The translations under genes and the position numbers were made by a program. The notes beneath the pieces were generated by a model, which did no database searches, had not been told where the DNA came from, and was given only the letters and a program-made list of their open reading frames with translations. Below are positions 37,701-46,150 of a stretch of DNA of 64,000 nt, one piece after another. How positions within the stretch are numbered: position 1 is the stretch's first letter; each line of letters starts with the position of its first letter. The DNA comes from Streptomyces mobaraensis (GTDB lineage: Bacteria; Actinomycetota; Actinomycetes; Streptomycetales; Streptomycetaceae), in the NCBI RefSeq assembly GCF_020099395.1, contig NZ_CP083590.1:4650001-4714000 (forward strand), given 5' to 3'.

Positions 37701-40493
37701 GGCGTCCGTACGGCCGGCCGCCGACAGCCCGGCGCCCGACGCGTGCCCCCTGCTCACGGCGCCCGGCACCCCGGCGCCGCTCGCGGTCCTGGCCTGACCG
37801 GGAACGCCCGCGCCCGAGGCGGTGCGCCGGCTGTCGGCCGCCGTCAGGTCACCGTGCTGCGCGACGGCACGCCGAGCGGCGTCGAGGGCTTCCGCGCCCT
37901 CCGACCGGGAGACGCCGCCGGATGCACCGGCCTCCGCCCCGAACCCGCGCGCGTGCGTGCTGCGTTCGGAGTCGGCGGTCGTGGGAACGCGGGACGCCGC
38001 GGAACCCGCGCCGGTCACGCGGTCGCCACGACCGTCGGACGCCGCCGGGGGCGCTCCGGCGTTCCCCGGCAGCCCGTTCGCCGGGCCGGTGGAACGGGCG
38101 TCCCGAACGCCTCGCGTCCCGGCCGCGCGGCCGAACGCGTCGTCGGGGCCATCTGGTTCACCGTGAGCCCTTTGGCCGAGGGCGTCTTGAACGCGAGAGC
38201 CCTGTCCGGACGTGCCCGCCTGGGGGCCGTCGGGGCTTGCGGCTCCTCGCTGCGGCGCGGGGGCGCCGGCATCGTGGCCGGTACCGGCCGGGGCCGGGCC
38301 GCCCGTGCGTGAAGTCGTGGTCCCGGCGCGGCTGTCGGGAGGCGTGGTGCCTCCGTCGGTCGCGTGCCCGGCCTGGCCGGGCCGCTGCTCACCGGAACCG
38401 AAACCGGAACCGAGATGGGAACCCGGACCGAAGCCGGAATCGGAACCAGGACGGAAACGGGAGTCGGCCCCGGCCCCCTGGTCCCGACCGCCGTCCCCCC
38501 GGCCCGCAACGTGCGGGGACGCGCCCACGTCCGCTGCCCGGGTGCCGTCGAGGCCGCGCGCCCTGTCCGGTGCGGACGGTCCGTGCCCGCGCCCGGCCGC
38601 GCCCGACGCCTGGCCGCCGGCGTCCGTATGGCCCGACGCGCCGTGGGCGAAGCCGTTCGCCCGGGACGCGTGCGGCGCCGATGCGCCACCACGTCCCGTG
38701 GGGACCCCGGTGCCGGAGTACGCGGCTCCGCCACCATCAGCGGCCATGGCCACGTGGGCCTGGGTACGGGTGTCCGCGGTGGGTGCCTCGTACGGCCGCG
38801 CCGATCCGCCGGCCGCCACTCCGCGGCCGTGCGTGCCGTGGTCCTCGCCGTGCGGAGGGCCGGCCGGGCTCGGCGCCCGACCGTCCCCGCCCCCGGCCGC
38901 CGCTTCCTCGTGGGCTCCGACCCGGGGCCCGGCGTCCGAATGGGCGGTGACGGGGCGCGCGTCGGAACCGGCGGACACCACCGCCGGGCCTTTGGGAGAG
39001 GCATGGGCGCCCATGGTGGACGGGGCGCGGTGCTGCGCGCTTCCCGCTGTCGCCGGGCCGTCGCCGTCGCCGTCGCTTCTCCGAAGCGTGTGGTCCGTGT
39101 CCCGGGACGCGCTCGCCGGCCGGTGGGCGGGGACCCGTCCGGCCCGGGGCGCCCCGGTTTCCGGTCCGCGGCCGGCCGCGTTCTCGGCGTTCTCGGGACG
39201 GGACGGACGCGGGTCCGCCGCGCGGGCGTCCGCGCCCCTCCCCTCCCCGCCGGGCAGCCCGTGCGTGCGCGGGGCCGCGGCCCCGGAGCGAGGCCCGGCA
39301 GCCTGCCCCGGGCGGGGTGCGTCCGGGGCGGGATCGGCCGTCCGTACGGCGGACGCGACGTCGGCTGCCGTGGGGGAGTGGCCGGTTTCGTGGTGCCGAC
39401 CGGTGTGCGCGGAGTCCGCGGCGGGTCGCCCGCCGGGCACGGCCGGTGCGGAACCCGCGCCGCCGTGCGGGGGTTCGTGCGTCCCGGCCGTCCTGCCTGT
39501 CGCGGCGGCCCCGGCGGAGCGTGTGGTGCGGCCGGGCGTCTCCGTGCGCCCTTGGGCGCCCTCGCGCAGGTCCGTCCTGGACGTGGCGGGTCGCCCGCCG
39601 GACCCGCCCGGCGTGCTCGACCCGGCCGAACCGGAACCCCCGGCGTCGCGCGGCGACGCGTGCCGCGTCCCGGCGGCGGCCATCCCGCCCGCGCCGCCCG
39701 CCGCGCGTCCGCCCCGGGGCCCGGGGACGTCCGTCCGGGTGACGGCCGTCGGACGGTGTGCCCGGGGCGTCACCCGAAGGTGTCCCTCGCCGTCGGGTGA
39801 TGTGGGGAGGAGGAGGGGGGAGCCGGGCCCGTCCGCCGTCGTGCCGAACGCGGGGGCGGGAGCGGCGGAACGGCCGTCCGTGCCGTCGGGGCCGTGCAGG
39901 ACCAGGGTCGATTCGCCCGCGCGGAGCAGTGCCCCGGGGCGGAACGGCACGGGGCGTTCGTCGACCGGGGTCGCGTCCAGGGTGGTGCCGTTGGTCGAGC
40001 CGAGGTCGTGGAGGGTCACGCGGCCGTCGTCGCCCAGGGTGACCGCGCAGTGCAGCCGGGAGACGTCCGGGTCGTCCACCGGGATGTCGGCCGCCGAGGA
40101 GCGGCCGATGCGGACCTCGCCGCCGTGCAACAGGTGCACTCCGCCCGCGTCCGGCCCGGAGACGACGTGGAGCCGGGCGGTGGTCTCCGCCGGCAGGGTG
40201 AGGGGCGTGGTGGGGTGCCGCTCGGGGTCGGCGGGGGTGCCGAGGGAGAGCACCGCGCCGTCGATCAGCGGGGGCTCGCCCAGCGCACAGCGGTGGGCGT
40301 CCAGCCGCTCGGTGCCCGCGTAGACGGCGACGACCCCGGTACCGAGGTCGGAACCGGCCGCGGCCAGGACGGCGGCCAGGCCGCTCGTCACACCGGCGAG
40401 GGCGGTGCCCGCCGGGGCGGTCACCAGAACGTCGCAGGCGTGCGCGGCGTGGCCGCCGAGCGACGGCCCGAGGACGGTCAGCCGGATCTGCAT
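34764..40493 (-). CDS. FHA domain - long disordered linker - FtsK/EccC-like ATPase
   Basis: A 1909-residue protein. Residues 1-100 form a small beta-grasp-like or divergent domain. An FHA domain at about 107-205 has the phosphothreonine-binding residues intact (GRSSAADIPVDD, SRLHC, LGSTNGT). Residues about 205-1190 are a Gly/Ala/His/Arg/Thr-rich, low-complexity, probably disordered linker. From about 1200 comes an EccC/EssC-like module (LWERGPDHADLLTVRLG) whose first nucleotide site looks degenerate, then an FtsK/SpoIIIE ATPase with Walker A GGPGSGKTE near 1596 and Walker B LVVLVDDYDAL. No transmembrane segment is evident, unlike true EccC or FtsK, and no ESX partner genes are nearby. It is divergent from pkaA, which suggests phospho-dependent interaction. 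ATG at 40493 has GGAAGGGA upstream. Confidence 0.85.
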   Translation of the reverse strand: MQIRLTVLGPSLGGHAAHACDVLVTAPAGTALAGVTSGLAAVLAAAGSDLGTGVVAVYAGTERLDAHRCALGEPPLIDGAVLSLGTPADPERHPTTPLTLPAETTARLHVVSGPDAGGVHLLHGGEVRIGRSSAADIPVDDPDVSRLHCAVTLGDDGRVTLHDLGSTNGTTLDATPVDERPVPFRPGALLRAGESTLVLHGPDGTDGRSAAPAPAFGTTADGPGSPLLLPTSPDGEGHLRVTPRAHRPTAVTRTDVPGPRGGRAAGGAGGMAAAGTRHASPRDAGGSGSAGSSTPGGSGGRPATSRTDLREGAQGRTETPGRTTRSAGAAATGRTAGTHEPPHGGAGSAPAVPGGRPAADSAHTGRHHETGHSPTAADVASAVRTADPAPDAPRPGQAAGPRSGAAAPRTHGLPGGEGRGADARAADPRPSRPENAENAAGRGPETGAPRAGRVPAHRPASASRDTDHTLRRSDGDGDGPATAGSAQHRAPSTMGAHASPKGPAVVSAGSDARPVTAHSDAGPRVGAHEEAAAGGGDGRAPSPAGPPHGEDHGTHGRGVAAGGSARPYEAPTADTRTQAHVAMAADGGGAAYSGTGVPTGRGGASAPHASRANGFAHGASGHTDAGGQASGAAGRGHGPSAPDRARGLDGTRAADVGASPHVAGRGDGGRDQGAGADSRFRPGSDSGFGPGSHLGSGFGSGEQRPGQAGHATDGGTTPPDSRAGTTTSRTGGPAPAGTGHDAGAPAPQRGAASPDGPQAGTSGQGSRVQDALGQRAHGEPDGPDDAFGRAAGTRGVRDARSTGPANGLPGNAGAPPAASDGRGDRVTGAGSAASRVPTTADSERSTHARGFGAEAGASGGVSRSEGAEALDAARRAVAQHGDLTAADSRRTASGAGVPGQARTASGAGVPGAVSRGHASGAGLSAAGRTDAGTTETAPPANGVRHDAGTGRTGTGTTSTGTARFAATSTADDPRPTHLPGHSGHTTPHVPQQPRAEHRDTAPVTGLDAPSEAGRPSWATGHPRPHAASASEAGRTPGTAREADPAHAPAAPTTDHRGAAHLRSPASDASGTAHPTAGGHGGQHRTDALAARTPQVTARIPAEPEAAGDAPAPGPQTLYADGSPAAPAPAPGPDGAPSPAPGKRPRGRGIAAWARRLTGGRGDRQPQTADTGVDAAQPPVIGVPAETGPGRADARGAAADAASLRERWPDPAAVLLTALGPGPRLWERGPDHADLLTVRLGTADRYAPAPDTATGRTLLPAVPVTVALRQAGSLGLAGPRGRLAGLARSALAHLAALHSPSVLEFVLIAADPARPADRRQAEWAWLGWLPHLRPAYGQDCRLLVAYDREQAAARAAELVRRLDDGPLGPGWPTAPLEDVAAAADRHPGPYTVVIVDGDPGTSALRETVARLAARGAAAGIHLICLAEAPATTASSPVSAALETAAAGSPAFPHCGAVALLGGDVATVVQVIERTARPGDRSGSAPPPGGSVVAAVDAVSGAWAERFARALAPLRVTDADPTGRSARVAALPRTARLLDELGLARATPASLTARWAEATDPGSRPGGRAVAVLGAGPHGPLAVDLAADGPHLLVEGGPGSGKTELLRSLAASLAAADRPDRLSLVLVDGAAAERGEGLRVCTDLPHVSTYLAASDPVRMREFAQALGSELKRRAELLGTLDFTAWHERHTSPPPQVVTPRRSADPSSGDLDSPPTGTLRLRPARGGDSAARTAETALPRLVVLVDDYDALVAPALGSTGRPAAGSVVRALEAVARDGERLGIHLVAASGRPDRTDGTEAAERAALRAALEIAPAEAGAQGDGGPAPGRGRLRRPDDEAVTPFQAGRVTGRIPRTATLRPTVVPLDWQRMGDPPTRRPVRELGNGPTDLALLASALQRAAQSAGARPAPPLL

Positions 40494-41119
40494 CGGCGTC
40501 CACAGTCCCTTCCTGCCCCTGACGCGCCCGACAGGGGCAGGAACTCCCCCACCGGCCGCACGGGCGCTTCGGCACGTACAGGTCACCACGGAGCGCGGGG
40601 CCTCGGCTCCGCCCCCACCGCACCGTGCTGCGAGCATCCTCGCACCTGCCACTGACAGCGCGCCCGGCGCAGGCCGATTCGTGATCTTGAAAATCGGCCG
40701 GCCCGTGCGGTGTGGTGGGGAAAACGTCCGATCGTGACTGTGGAGTGATCGGATCCTGGGTGACTTTCTTCCTCTCTTCTCCGCTTTCCTTCCTTTGGTG
40801 ACACGCCCGGTGACGCCCCGCCTGCCTGCCGGAGCCCTGGCCGGAACTCCCGCCACCGCCCGTGGCAACCAACCGTCCCGGAGGCGCGTCTTTCCCCCAT
40901 GCCCCACCGATTCGCCAGGACGGCGCCGCGTGGGGCCGCACTACAGTGGGCCGGAGGGCCGGTCCCCGGAAGACCGGGAGCCGGAAGGCCGGACACCGAA
41001 CCGAAGACAACCGGTGGGAACCGGGAAGAACCGGAACGAAGAGGCGGCCCGGCATCCGGTCCGCGGCACGACCGCGGGCCGGCCACCGGGCCGGAGTACA
41101 CGACCAGGGAGCGCATGAC
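40494..41119. promoter_or_regulatory. Divergent promoter region, FHA-FtsK gene / pkaA
   Basis: This 626-bp region has no gene. It holds two perfect inverted repeats: GGCCGATT...AATCGGCC (40672-40679 and 40692-40699) and TCCGATC...GATCGGA (40727-40733 and 40747-40753). TACAGT at 40942-40947 is a plausible -10 for pkaA. The following leader of about 165 nt is built from irregular repeats of an ACCGG(A/G)A-type unit. On the minus strand a TGTCAGTG lies at 40657-40650 but lacks a proper -10 at the required distance. Confidence 0.45.
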
Positions 41120-43000
41120 GTGCGGCCGGTAGGCAGCAAATACCTGCTCGAAGAGCCGCTCGGACGCGGGGCGACGGGCACGGTCTGGCGGGCGAGCCAG
41201 CGGGAGGCGGCGGGTGCCGAGGCGGCCGTGGCCGGGCAGCCTGGTGAGACCGTCGCCATCAAGGTCCTCAAGGAGGAGCTGGCCAACGACGCGGACGTCG
41301 TCATGCGCTTCCTGCGTGAGCGCTCCGTGCTGCTGCGGCTCACCCACCCGAACATCGTCCGCACCCGCGACCTCGTCGTCGAGGGCGATCTGCTGGCCCT
41401 GGTGATGGACCTGGTCGACGGCCCGGACCTGCACCGCTACCTGCGGGAGAACGGCCCGTTCACCCCGGTGGCCGCGGCCCTGCTGACCGCCCAGATCGCC
41501 GACGCCCTGGCGGCCAGCCACGCCGACGGCGTCGTCCACCGCGACCTCAAGCCGGCCAACGTCCTCCTGAAGAACGAGGACGGCCGGATGCACCCGATGC
41601 TGACGGACTTCGGCATCGCGCGCCTCGCGGACTCGCCCGGCCTGACCCGCACCCACGAGTTCGTCGGCACTCCGGCGTACGTCGCGCCGGAGTCCGCCGA
41701 GGGCCGCCCGCAGACCTCCGCCGTCGACATCTACGGCGCCGGCATCCTGCTGTACGAGCTGGTCACCGGCCGTCCGCCGTTCGCCGGGGCGACCGCCCTG
41801 GAGGTGCTGCACCAGCACCTGAGCGCGGAGCCGCGCCGCCCCACCACCGTCCCCGAGCCCCTGTGGACGGTCATCGAACGCTGTCTGAGCAAGCGCCCGG
41901 AGGGGCGGCCGAGCGCCGAGAACCTGGCCCGCGCCCTGCGCGTGGTGGCCGCCGGCATCGGTGTGCACGCCAGCCCCGCCCAGGCCGAGGCGGCGCTCGG
42001 CGTCGCGGCCCTGCTCGCCCCCGACCCGCAGCCGGCCCAGGTGCCCGGTACGGGCCTGGCGGGCCGGCAGGGCGGGCCCGGCGCCGGCTTCGGCGACGCG
42101 GACCCCACCCAGGTGCTGCCCCCGACCGTCGACCCGTCGGCCGGCCAGGGCCCGGGCGCCTACGACCCGAACGCGGCGACCAGCGTGCTGCCCAGCACCC
42201 CGCCGGGCGCGGACGCCGGCCCGACCCAGATCCTGCCCACCGGCTCCGCGCCGGGCCCCGACGGCACCCGGATCATGCCCACCGGCCCCGGTGGGTACGG
42301 CGGCGCGGACCCGACGCGCGCCATGCCGCCCGTCGGCCCGGACCAGCAGCAGGCCGACGGTCCGCACCCCTGGCAGACGCAGCTGCGCGCGGCCCGCGAC
42401 CGCAACGACCAGACGCAGGTCCAGTACCTGGACCCCAGCGAGGACCCGCTGCGCCGGCGCCCCACGCGCCGCCCGGCCCCGCAGCAGCCGTACCAGCAGC
42501 CCCAGCAGCCTCCGTACCCGCAACAGGGCTACCCGGACCAGCAGGGTTACGCGAACCCGCAGTACCCCGGCCCCCAGCAGCCGCCGTACCCCCAGCAGGC
42601 ACAGCAGTACCCGCCACAGCAGCCGCAGCAGCAGCGTCAGGCCGCGCCTCAGCGGCCCGCTCCCCAGCGGCCCGAGCGCCGTCGCCCCGAGCCGCGCCGG
42701 CAGCAGCCCGCGCCCGCGCCGGAGCCGCAGCGGTACGCGCCGCCCGAGCCGGAGCCCGCGCCCCGGCGCGAGCCCCGGCCGCCCCGGCAGCGCAGCGCGA
42801 ACCCCATGCGCATCCCTGGCCTCGGGTGCCTCAAGGGCTGCCTTTTTGTGATCGTCATCCTGGTCATCGGCTCCTGGGCGGTATGGGAGTTCACCCCGCT
42901 CAAGGACTGGGTCGCCGACGGCAGGAGCTTCTGGGACGCCGCCTGGGACTGGGTCACCAAGGCCAAGGACTGGGTGTCCGAGCTGGGTTCGAAGGCGTAG
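41120..43000 (+). CDS. pkaA: Membrane Ser/Thr protein kinase PkaA
   Basis: A 626-residue Hanks-type kinase. It has a glycine loop GRGATGTV (15-22), catalytic Lys48, HRDLKPAN (H140-R-D142), DFG (163-165) and APE near 189-191. Residues about 285-560 are a Pro/Gln-rich region containing five T-x-x-(L/M)-P motifs at T330, T354, T369, T383 and T399. A single membrane span lies at about 575-590, followed by a Trp-rich outer tail of about 35 residues; there are no PASTA repeats. The GTG at 41120 follows a GGGAG site. The arrangement pkaA-pkaB-prfB corresponds to S. coelicolor SCO2974-SCO2972 as I recall, hence the symbol. The FHA-FtsK protein encoded divergently is an obvious candidate partner. Confidence 0.92.
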   Translation: MRPVGSKYLLEEPLGRGATGTVWRASQREAAGAEAAVAGQPGETVAIKVLKEELANDADVVMRFLRERSVLLRLTHPNIVRTRDLVVEGDLLALVMDLVDGPDLHRYLRENGPFTPVAAALLTAQIADALAASHADGVVHRDLKPANVLLKNEDGRMHPMLTDFGIARLADSPGLTRTHEFVGTPAYVAPESAEGRPQTSAVDIYGAGILLYELVTGRPPFAGATALEVLHQHLSAEPRRPTTVPEPLWTVIERCLSKRPEGRPSAENLARALRVVAAGIGVHASPAQAEAALGVAALLAPDPQPAQVPGTGLAGRQGGPGAGFGDADPTQVLPPTVDPSAGQGPGAYDPNAATSVLPSTPPGADAGPTQILPTGSAPGPDGTRIMPTGPGGYGGADPTRAMPPVGPDQQQADGPHPWQTQLRAARDRNDQTQVQYLDPSEDPLRRRPTRRPAPQQPYQQPQQPPYPQQGYPDQQGYANPQYPGPQQPPYPQQAQQYPPQQPQQQRQAAPQRPAPQRPERRRPEPRRQQPAPAPEPQRYAPPEPEPAPRREPRPPRQRSANPMRIPGLGCLKGCLFVIVILVIGSWAVWEFTPLKDWVADGRSFWDAAWDWVTKAKDWVSELGSKA

Positions 43001-43271
43001 TCCCGGGCGGACGGTCCCGGGGGAGCGGCCACGACGTGTTGACGACGGATCAGGCCGGGGTGGCGAAACGATGCGCCCCGGCCTCGAAAGCGCGACCGGC
43101 CGACGGGAACGCGACCGGCGGACGGCCGGGGTCCGGAGCGGGCCGCCACCCGTAGGGTGGCTTGTGCCGCGGAATGGGGCTCCGGCACCGGCCGGTGCCC
43201 CTAGCATCCCCTCGGCCGCGTAGGTTGTCGGTGACGCGCCTGTCGGATGTCGGAGGAGTCGGGGAACAGTC

Positions 43272-44639
43272 TTGGCACGGAAGATCGGCAGCCGGTACAC
43301 CGCCCACCAGGTCCTCGGCCGGGGCAGCGCCGGAACGGTGTGGCTGGGCGAGGGGCCCGAGGGCCCGGTCGCGATCAAGCTCCTGCGTGAGGACCTCGCG
43401 TCCGACCAGGAGCTCGTCGGCCGGTTCGTCCAGGAGCGCGCCGCCCTCCTCGGTCTCGACCACCCGCGTGTGGTCGGCGTCCGCGACCTGGTCGTGGACG
43501 GCGCCGACCTCGCCCTGGTGATGGACCTGGTCCGGGGCACGGACCTGCGCACCCGGCTCGACCACGAGCGCCGGCTGGCCCCCGAGGCGGCCGTCGCCAT
43601 CGTCGCGGACGTCGCCGACGCCCTGGCCGCCGCGCACAAGGCGGGGGTCGTCCACCGCGACGTCAAACCGGAGAACGTCCTCCTCGACATGCAGGGCCCG
43701 CTCGGCCCCGGCGGCGCCCACCCGGCGCTGCTGACCGACTTCGGCATCGCGCGCCTCGTGGACGCCCCCCGCCCAGCCCGGGACCGGCAGCCGGGCTCCG
43801 GCGCGGGCGGCCGGGCGGCCGGGCAGCGGAGCGTCATCGGGACCCCGGACTACCTCGCCCCCGAGATCATCGAGGGGCTGCCGCCGCGCGCCTCCGTCGA
43901 CGTGTACGCGCTGGCGACCGTCCTCTACGAACTGCTCGCCGGGTTCACGCCGTTCGGCGGCGGGCACCCCGGGGCCGTCCTGCGGCGGCACGTCACCGAG
44001 ACGGTGGCGCCGCTGCCGGGCATCCCCGACGAGCTGTGGCAGCTGATCGTCCAGTGCCTGGCCAAGGCGCCCGCCTCCCGGCTGCGCGCCTCCGAGCTGG
44101 CCTCCCGGCTGCGGGAGCTGCTCCCCGGACTGGCCGGGCTGCCGCCGCTCGACATCGACGAGCCGGGCGCCGAAGAAGAGGGGGCGCACGGGGAGTACGC
44201 CGGGCACGGTGAGCCCGGTGAGGCGTTCGCCGACGGCGCCGGGGCGCCCGGCACGGCGTACGACGGGCAGGGCGCGCCCGCCGGTACGGCGCCCGCGCCG
44301 CGTCGCCGGGGTGCGGTCCCCCTCGTGCCCACCCCCGCCTTCGACTCCACCCGGGACACGCATACGAGCATGCGCGTACCGGGTCCCGAGGAGCTCGCGG
44401 GCGGCGCGCACGGCACGGCCCGCGCTCCCCGGGCCGCCGGTGAGCCCCGGGCCGGCTCCGCCCGCCACCGCACCCCCGCCGAGGCCCGGCGCCGCCGCCG
44501 GATCAAGCTGGGCGCCGCGGCGGCGGCCCTGGCCGCCGCGGCGGGCGTGGGCGGCTGGCTGGCCACCGCGGACCACGACTCCGGCGACGCCAAGCCGGGC
44601 GTGCACCGCACGGACACCCCCCAGGGCGAGCTCCCGTAG
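43272..44639 (+). CDS. pkaB: Membrane Ser/Thr protein kinase PkaB
   Basis: A 455-residue Hanks-type kinase with glycine loop GRGSAGTV (16-23), Lys36, HRDVKPEN (128-130 for HRD) and DFG (156-158). It has an unusually long Gly/Arg-rich activation segment (about 163-188) before VIGTPDYLAPE. The juxtamembrane region is acidic then Pro/Ala-rich, and one span (KLGAAAAALAAAAGVGGWLA) lies close to the C-terminus with only about 25 residues outside. The start is TTG at 43272, giving LARKIGSRY; no ATG or GTG fits the N-terminus, and GGAGG lies about 16 nt upstream with GGGGAAC nearer. A -10-like TAGGTT at 43221-43226 suggests a separate promoter. It is paralogous to PkaA. Confidence 0.92.
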   Translation: MARKIGSRYTAHQVLGRGSAGTVWLGEGPEGPVAIKLLREDLASDQELVGRFVQERAALLGLDHPRVVGVRDLVVDGADLALVMDLVRGTDLRTRLDHERRLAPEAAVAIVADVADALAAAHKAGVVHRDVKPENVLLDMQGPLGPGGAHPALLTDFGIARLVDAPRPARDRQPGSGAGGRAAGQRSVIGTPDYLAPEIIEGLPPRASVDVYALATVLYELLAGFTPFGGGHPGAVLRRHVTETVAPLPGIPDELWQLIVQCLAKAPASRLRASELASRLRELLPGLAGLPPLDIDEPGAEEEGAHGEYAGHGEPGEAFADGAGAPGTAYDGQGAPAGTAPAPRRRGAVPLVPTPAFDSTRDTHTSMRVPGPEELAGGAHGTARAPRAAGEPRAGSARHRTPAEARRRRRIKLGAAAAALAAAAGVGGWLATADHDSGDAKPGVHRTDTPQGELP

Positions 44640-44650
44640 CGGACCCCGCC

Positions 44651-44666
44651 CGCCCCGGAAGGGGCG
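44651..44666 (+). terminator. Short hairpin after pkaB
   Basis: CGCCCC-GGAA-GGGGCG, a 6-bp stem with a GGAA tetraloop 11 bp after the pkaB stop. No T-tract. Confidence 0.4.
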
Positions 44667-44788
44667 CGCCGTCCACGTAGGAAGGGCACCCGGCCGCCCG
44701 GGGACCTCCGGGACCACCCCGCGCGCCCCCGGTTCCCGGCCGGACACCCCGGTCCCGCACGGCGTGCCCCGCCGCCCCGCGTACCGGT

Positions 44789-44800
44789 TAGGCTGGTTGC
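44789..44800 (+). promoter_or_regulatory. -10 element for leaderless prfB
   Basis: TAGGCT at 44789-44794 lies 6 nt before the prfB GTG and no Shine-Dalgarno sequence is present, the usual geometry of leaderless transcription in Streptomyces. No clear -35 is visible. Confidence 0.5.
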
Positions 44801-45907
44801 GTGGCAGTCGTTGACGTATCCGAAGAGCTCAAGTCCCTCTCCTCCACCATGGGGTCGATCGAGGCCGTCCTGGACCTCGACAAGATGAGGGCCGACATCG
44901 CCGTGCTCGAGGAGCAGGCGGCAGCCCCGTCGCTGTGGGACGACCCGGAGGCGGCGCAGAAGATCACCAGTCAGCTGTCGCACCTCCAGGCCGAGCTGCG
45001 CAAGGCCGAGACGCTGCGCGGCCGCATCGACGACCTCGCGGTGCTCTTCGAGCTCGCCGAGGCCGAGGACGACGCCGACGCCCTCGCCGAGGCGGAGACC
45101 GAGCTCGTCTCCGTGCGCAAGGCGCTCGACGAGATGGAGGTCCGCACCCTCCTCTCCGGCGAGTACGACGCCCGTGAGGCGCTCGTCAACATCCGGGCCG
45201 AGGCCGGCGGCGTGGACGCCTCCGACTTCGCCGAGCGCCTCCAGCGGATGTACCTGCGCTGGGCCGAGCGCCACGGCTACAAGACGGAGATCTACGAGAC
45301 CTCGTACGCCGAAGAGGCCGGCATCAAGTCGACCACCTTCGCCGTTCAGGTCCCCTACGCCTACGGCACCCTCTCCGTCGAGCAGGGCACCCACCGCCTG
45401 GTGCGCATCTCGCCCTTCGACAACCAGGGCCGCCGCCAGACCTCGTTCGCGGGCGTCGAGGTGCTGCCGGTCGTCGAGACGACCGACCACGTCGAGATCG
45501 ACGAGTCCGACCTCCGCGTCGACGTCTACCGCTCCTCCGGCCCCGGCGGCCAGGGCGTCAACACCACCGACTCCGCGGTGCGCCTGACGCACCTCCCGAC
45601 CGGCATCGTCGTCTCCTGCCAGAACGAGCGCTCGCAGATCCAGAACAAGGCGACCGCGATGAACGTCCTCCAGGCCAAACTGCTGGAGCGGCGCCGCCAG
45701 GAGGAGCAGGCCAAGATGGACGCCCTCAAGGGCGACAGCGGCGGCTCGTGGGGCAACCAGATGCGGTCGTACGTCCTGCACCCCTACCAGATGGTGAAGG
45801 ACCTGCGCACCGAGTTCGAGGTGGGCAACCCGCAGGCCGTGCTCGACGGTGACATCGACGGCTTCCTGGAGGCCGGCATCCGCTGGCGCAAGCAGCAGGA
45901 AAAGTAA
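44801..45907 (+). CDS. prfB: Peptide chain release factor 2
   Basis: A 368-residue class I release factor that terminates translation at UGA and UAA. A helical N-terminal domain is followed by the tRNA-mimic region ([18 protein letters not shown]) and the catalytic GGQ in [17 protein letters not shown]. Unlike E. coli prfB, no in-frame stop or programmed +1 frameshift is present; the frame is continuous from the GTG. That GTG has no ribosome site and follows a -10 by 6 nt, so the mRNA is probably leaderless. prfB-ftsE-ftsX-smpB is a widely conserved actinobacterial neighbourhood; here a surface-protein gene and a small zinc-ribbon gene are inserted between prfB and ftsE. Confidence 0.97.
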   Translation: MAVVDVSEELKSLSSTMGSIEAVLDLDKMRADIAVLEEQAAAPSLWDDPEAAQKITSQLSHLQAELRKAETLRGRIDDLAVLFELAEAEDDADALAEAETELVSVRKALDEMEVRTLLSGEYDAREALVNIRAEAGGVDASDFAERLQRMYLRWAERHGYKTEIYETSYAEEAGIKSTTFAVQVPYAYGTLSVEQGTHRLVRISPFDNQGRRQTSFAGVEVLPVVETTDHVEIDESDLRVDVYRSSGPGGQGVNTTDSAVRLTHLPTGIVVSCQNERSQIQNKATAMNVLQAKLLERRRQEEQAKMDALKGDSGGSWGNQMRSYVLHPYQMVKDLRTEFEVGNPQAVLDGDIDGFLEAGIRWRKQQEK

Positions 45908-45945
45908 GACGAAAACAGAAACAAACACGGCACAAACGCTGAAGG

Positions 45946-45968
45946 ATCCGGGCATACCGCCCGGATCT
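45946..45968 (+). terminator. Hairpin after prfB
   Basis: GATCCGGGC-ATACC-GCCCGGATC, a perfect 9-bp stem 38 bp after the stop. The T-tract is weak. A TTGACG follows at 45973-45978 and may belong to the promoter of the next gene. Confidence 0.65.
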
Positions 45969-46150
45969 CGCTTGACGCTGCCCCGGAATCTCGGAAGGCT
46001 GGCGAGCGGCATGCGTATCACTGGGGTGCGTGTGGCGGGGGGCGTGGGACCCGGCCGTACGGCCGGAGTCGTCGCGCACGGTTCCCCGGAGCCGCCGCCC
46101 CGTGGATAGCTGCTCCATCGACGAGACCAGCTACTGGGGGTAGCAGGCAT

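Noticed and set aside
40642..40660. Minus-strand TGTCAGTG upstream of the FHA-FtsK gene as a fourth damage promoter
   Set aside because: At the required 8-nt spacing the -10 position reads GAGGAT, lacking the TA of TAnnnT.
43225..43250. TTGTCGGTG before pkaB as a damage promoter
   Set aside because: No TAnnnT follows at 8 nt; the nearby TAGGTT lies upstream of the motif, not downstream.
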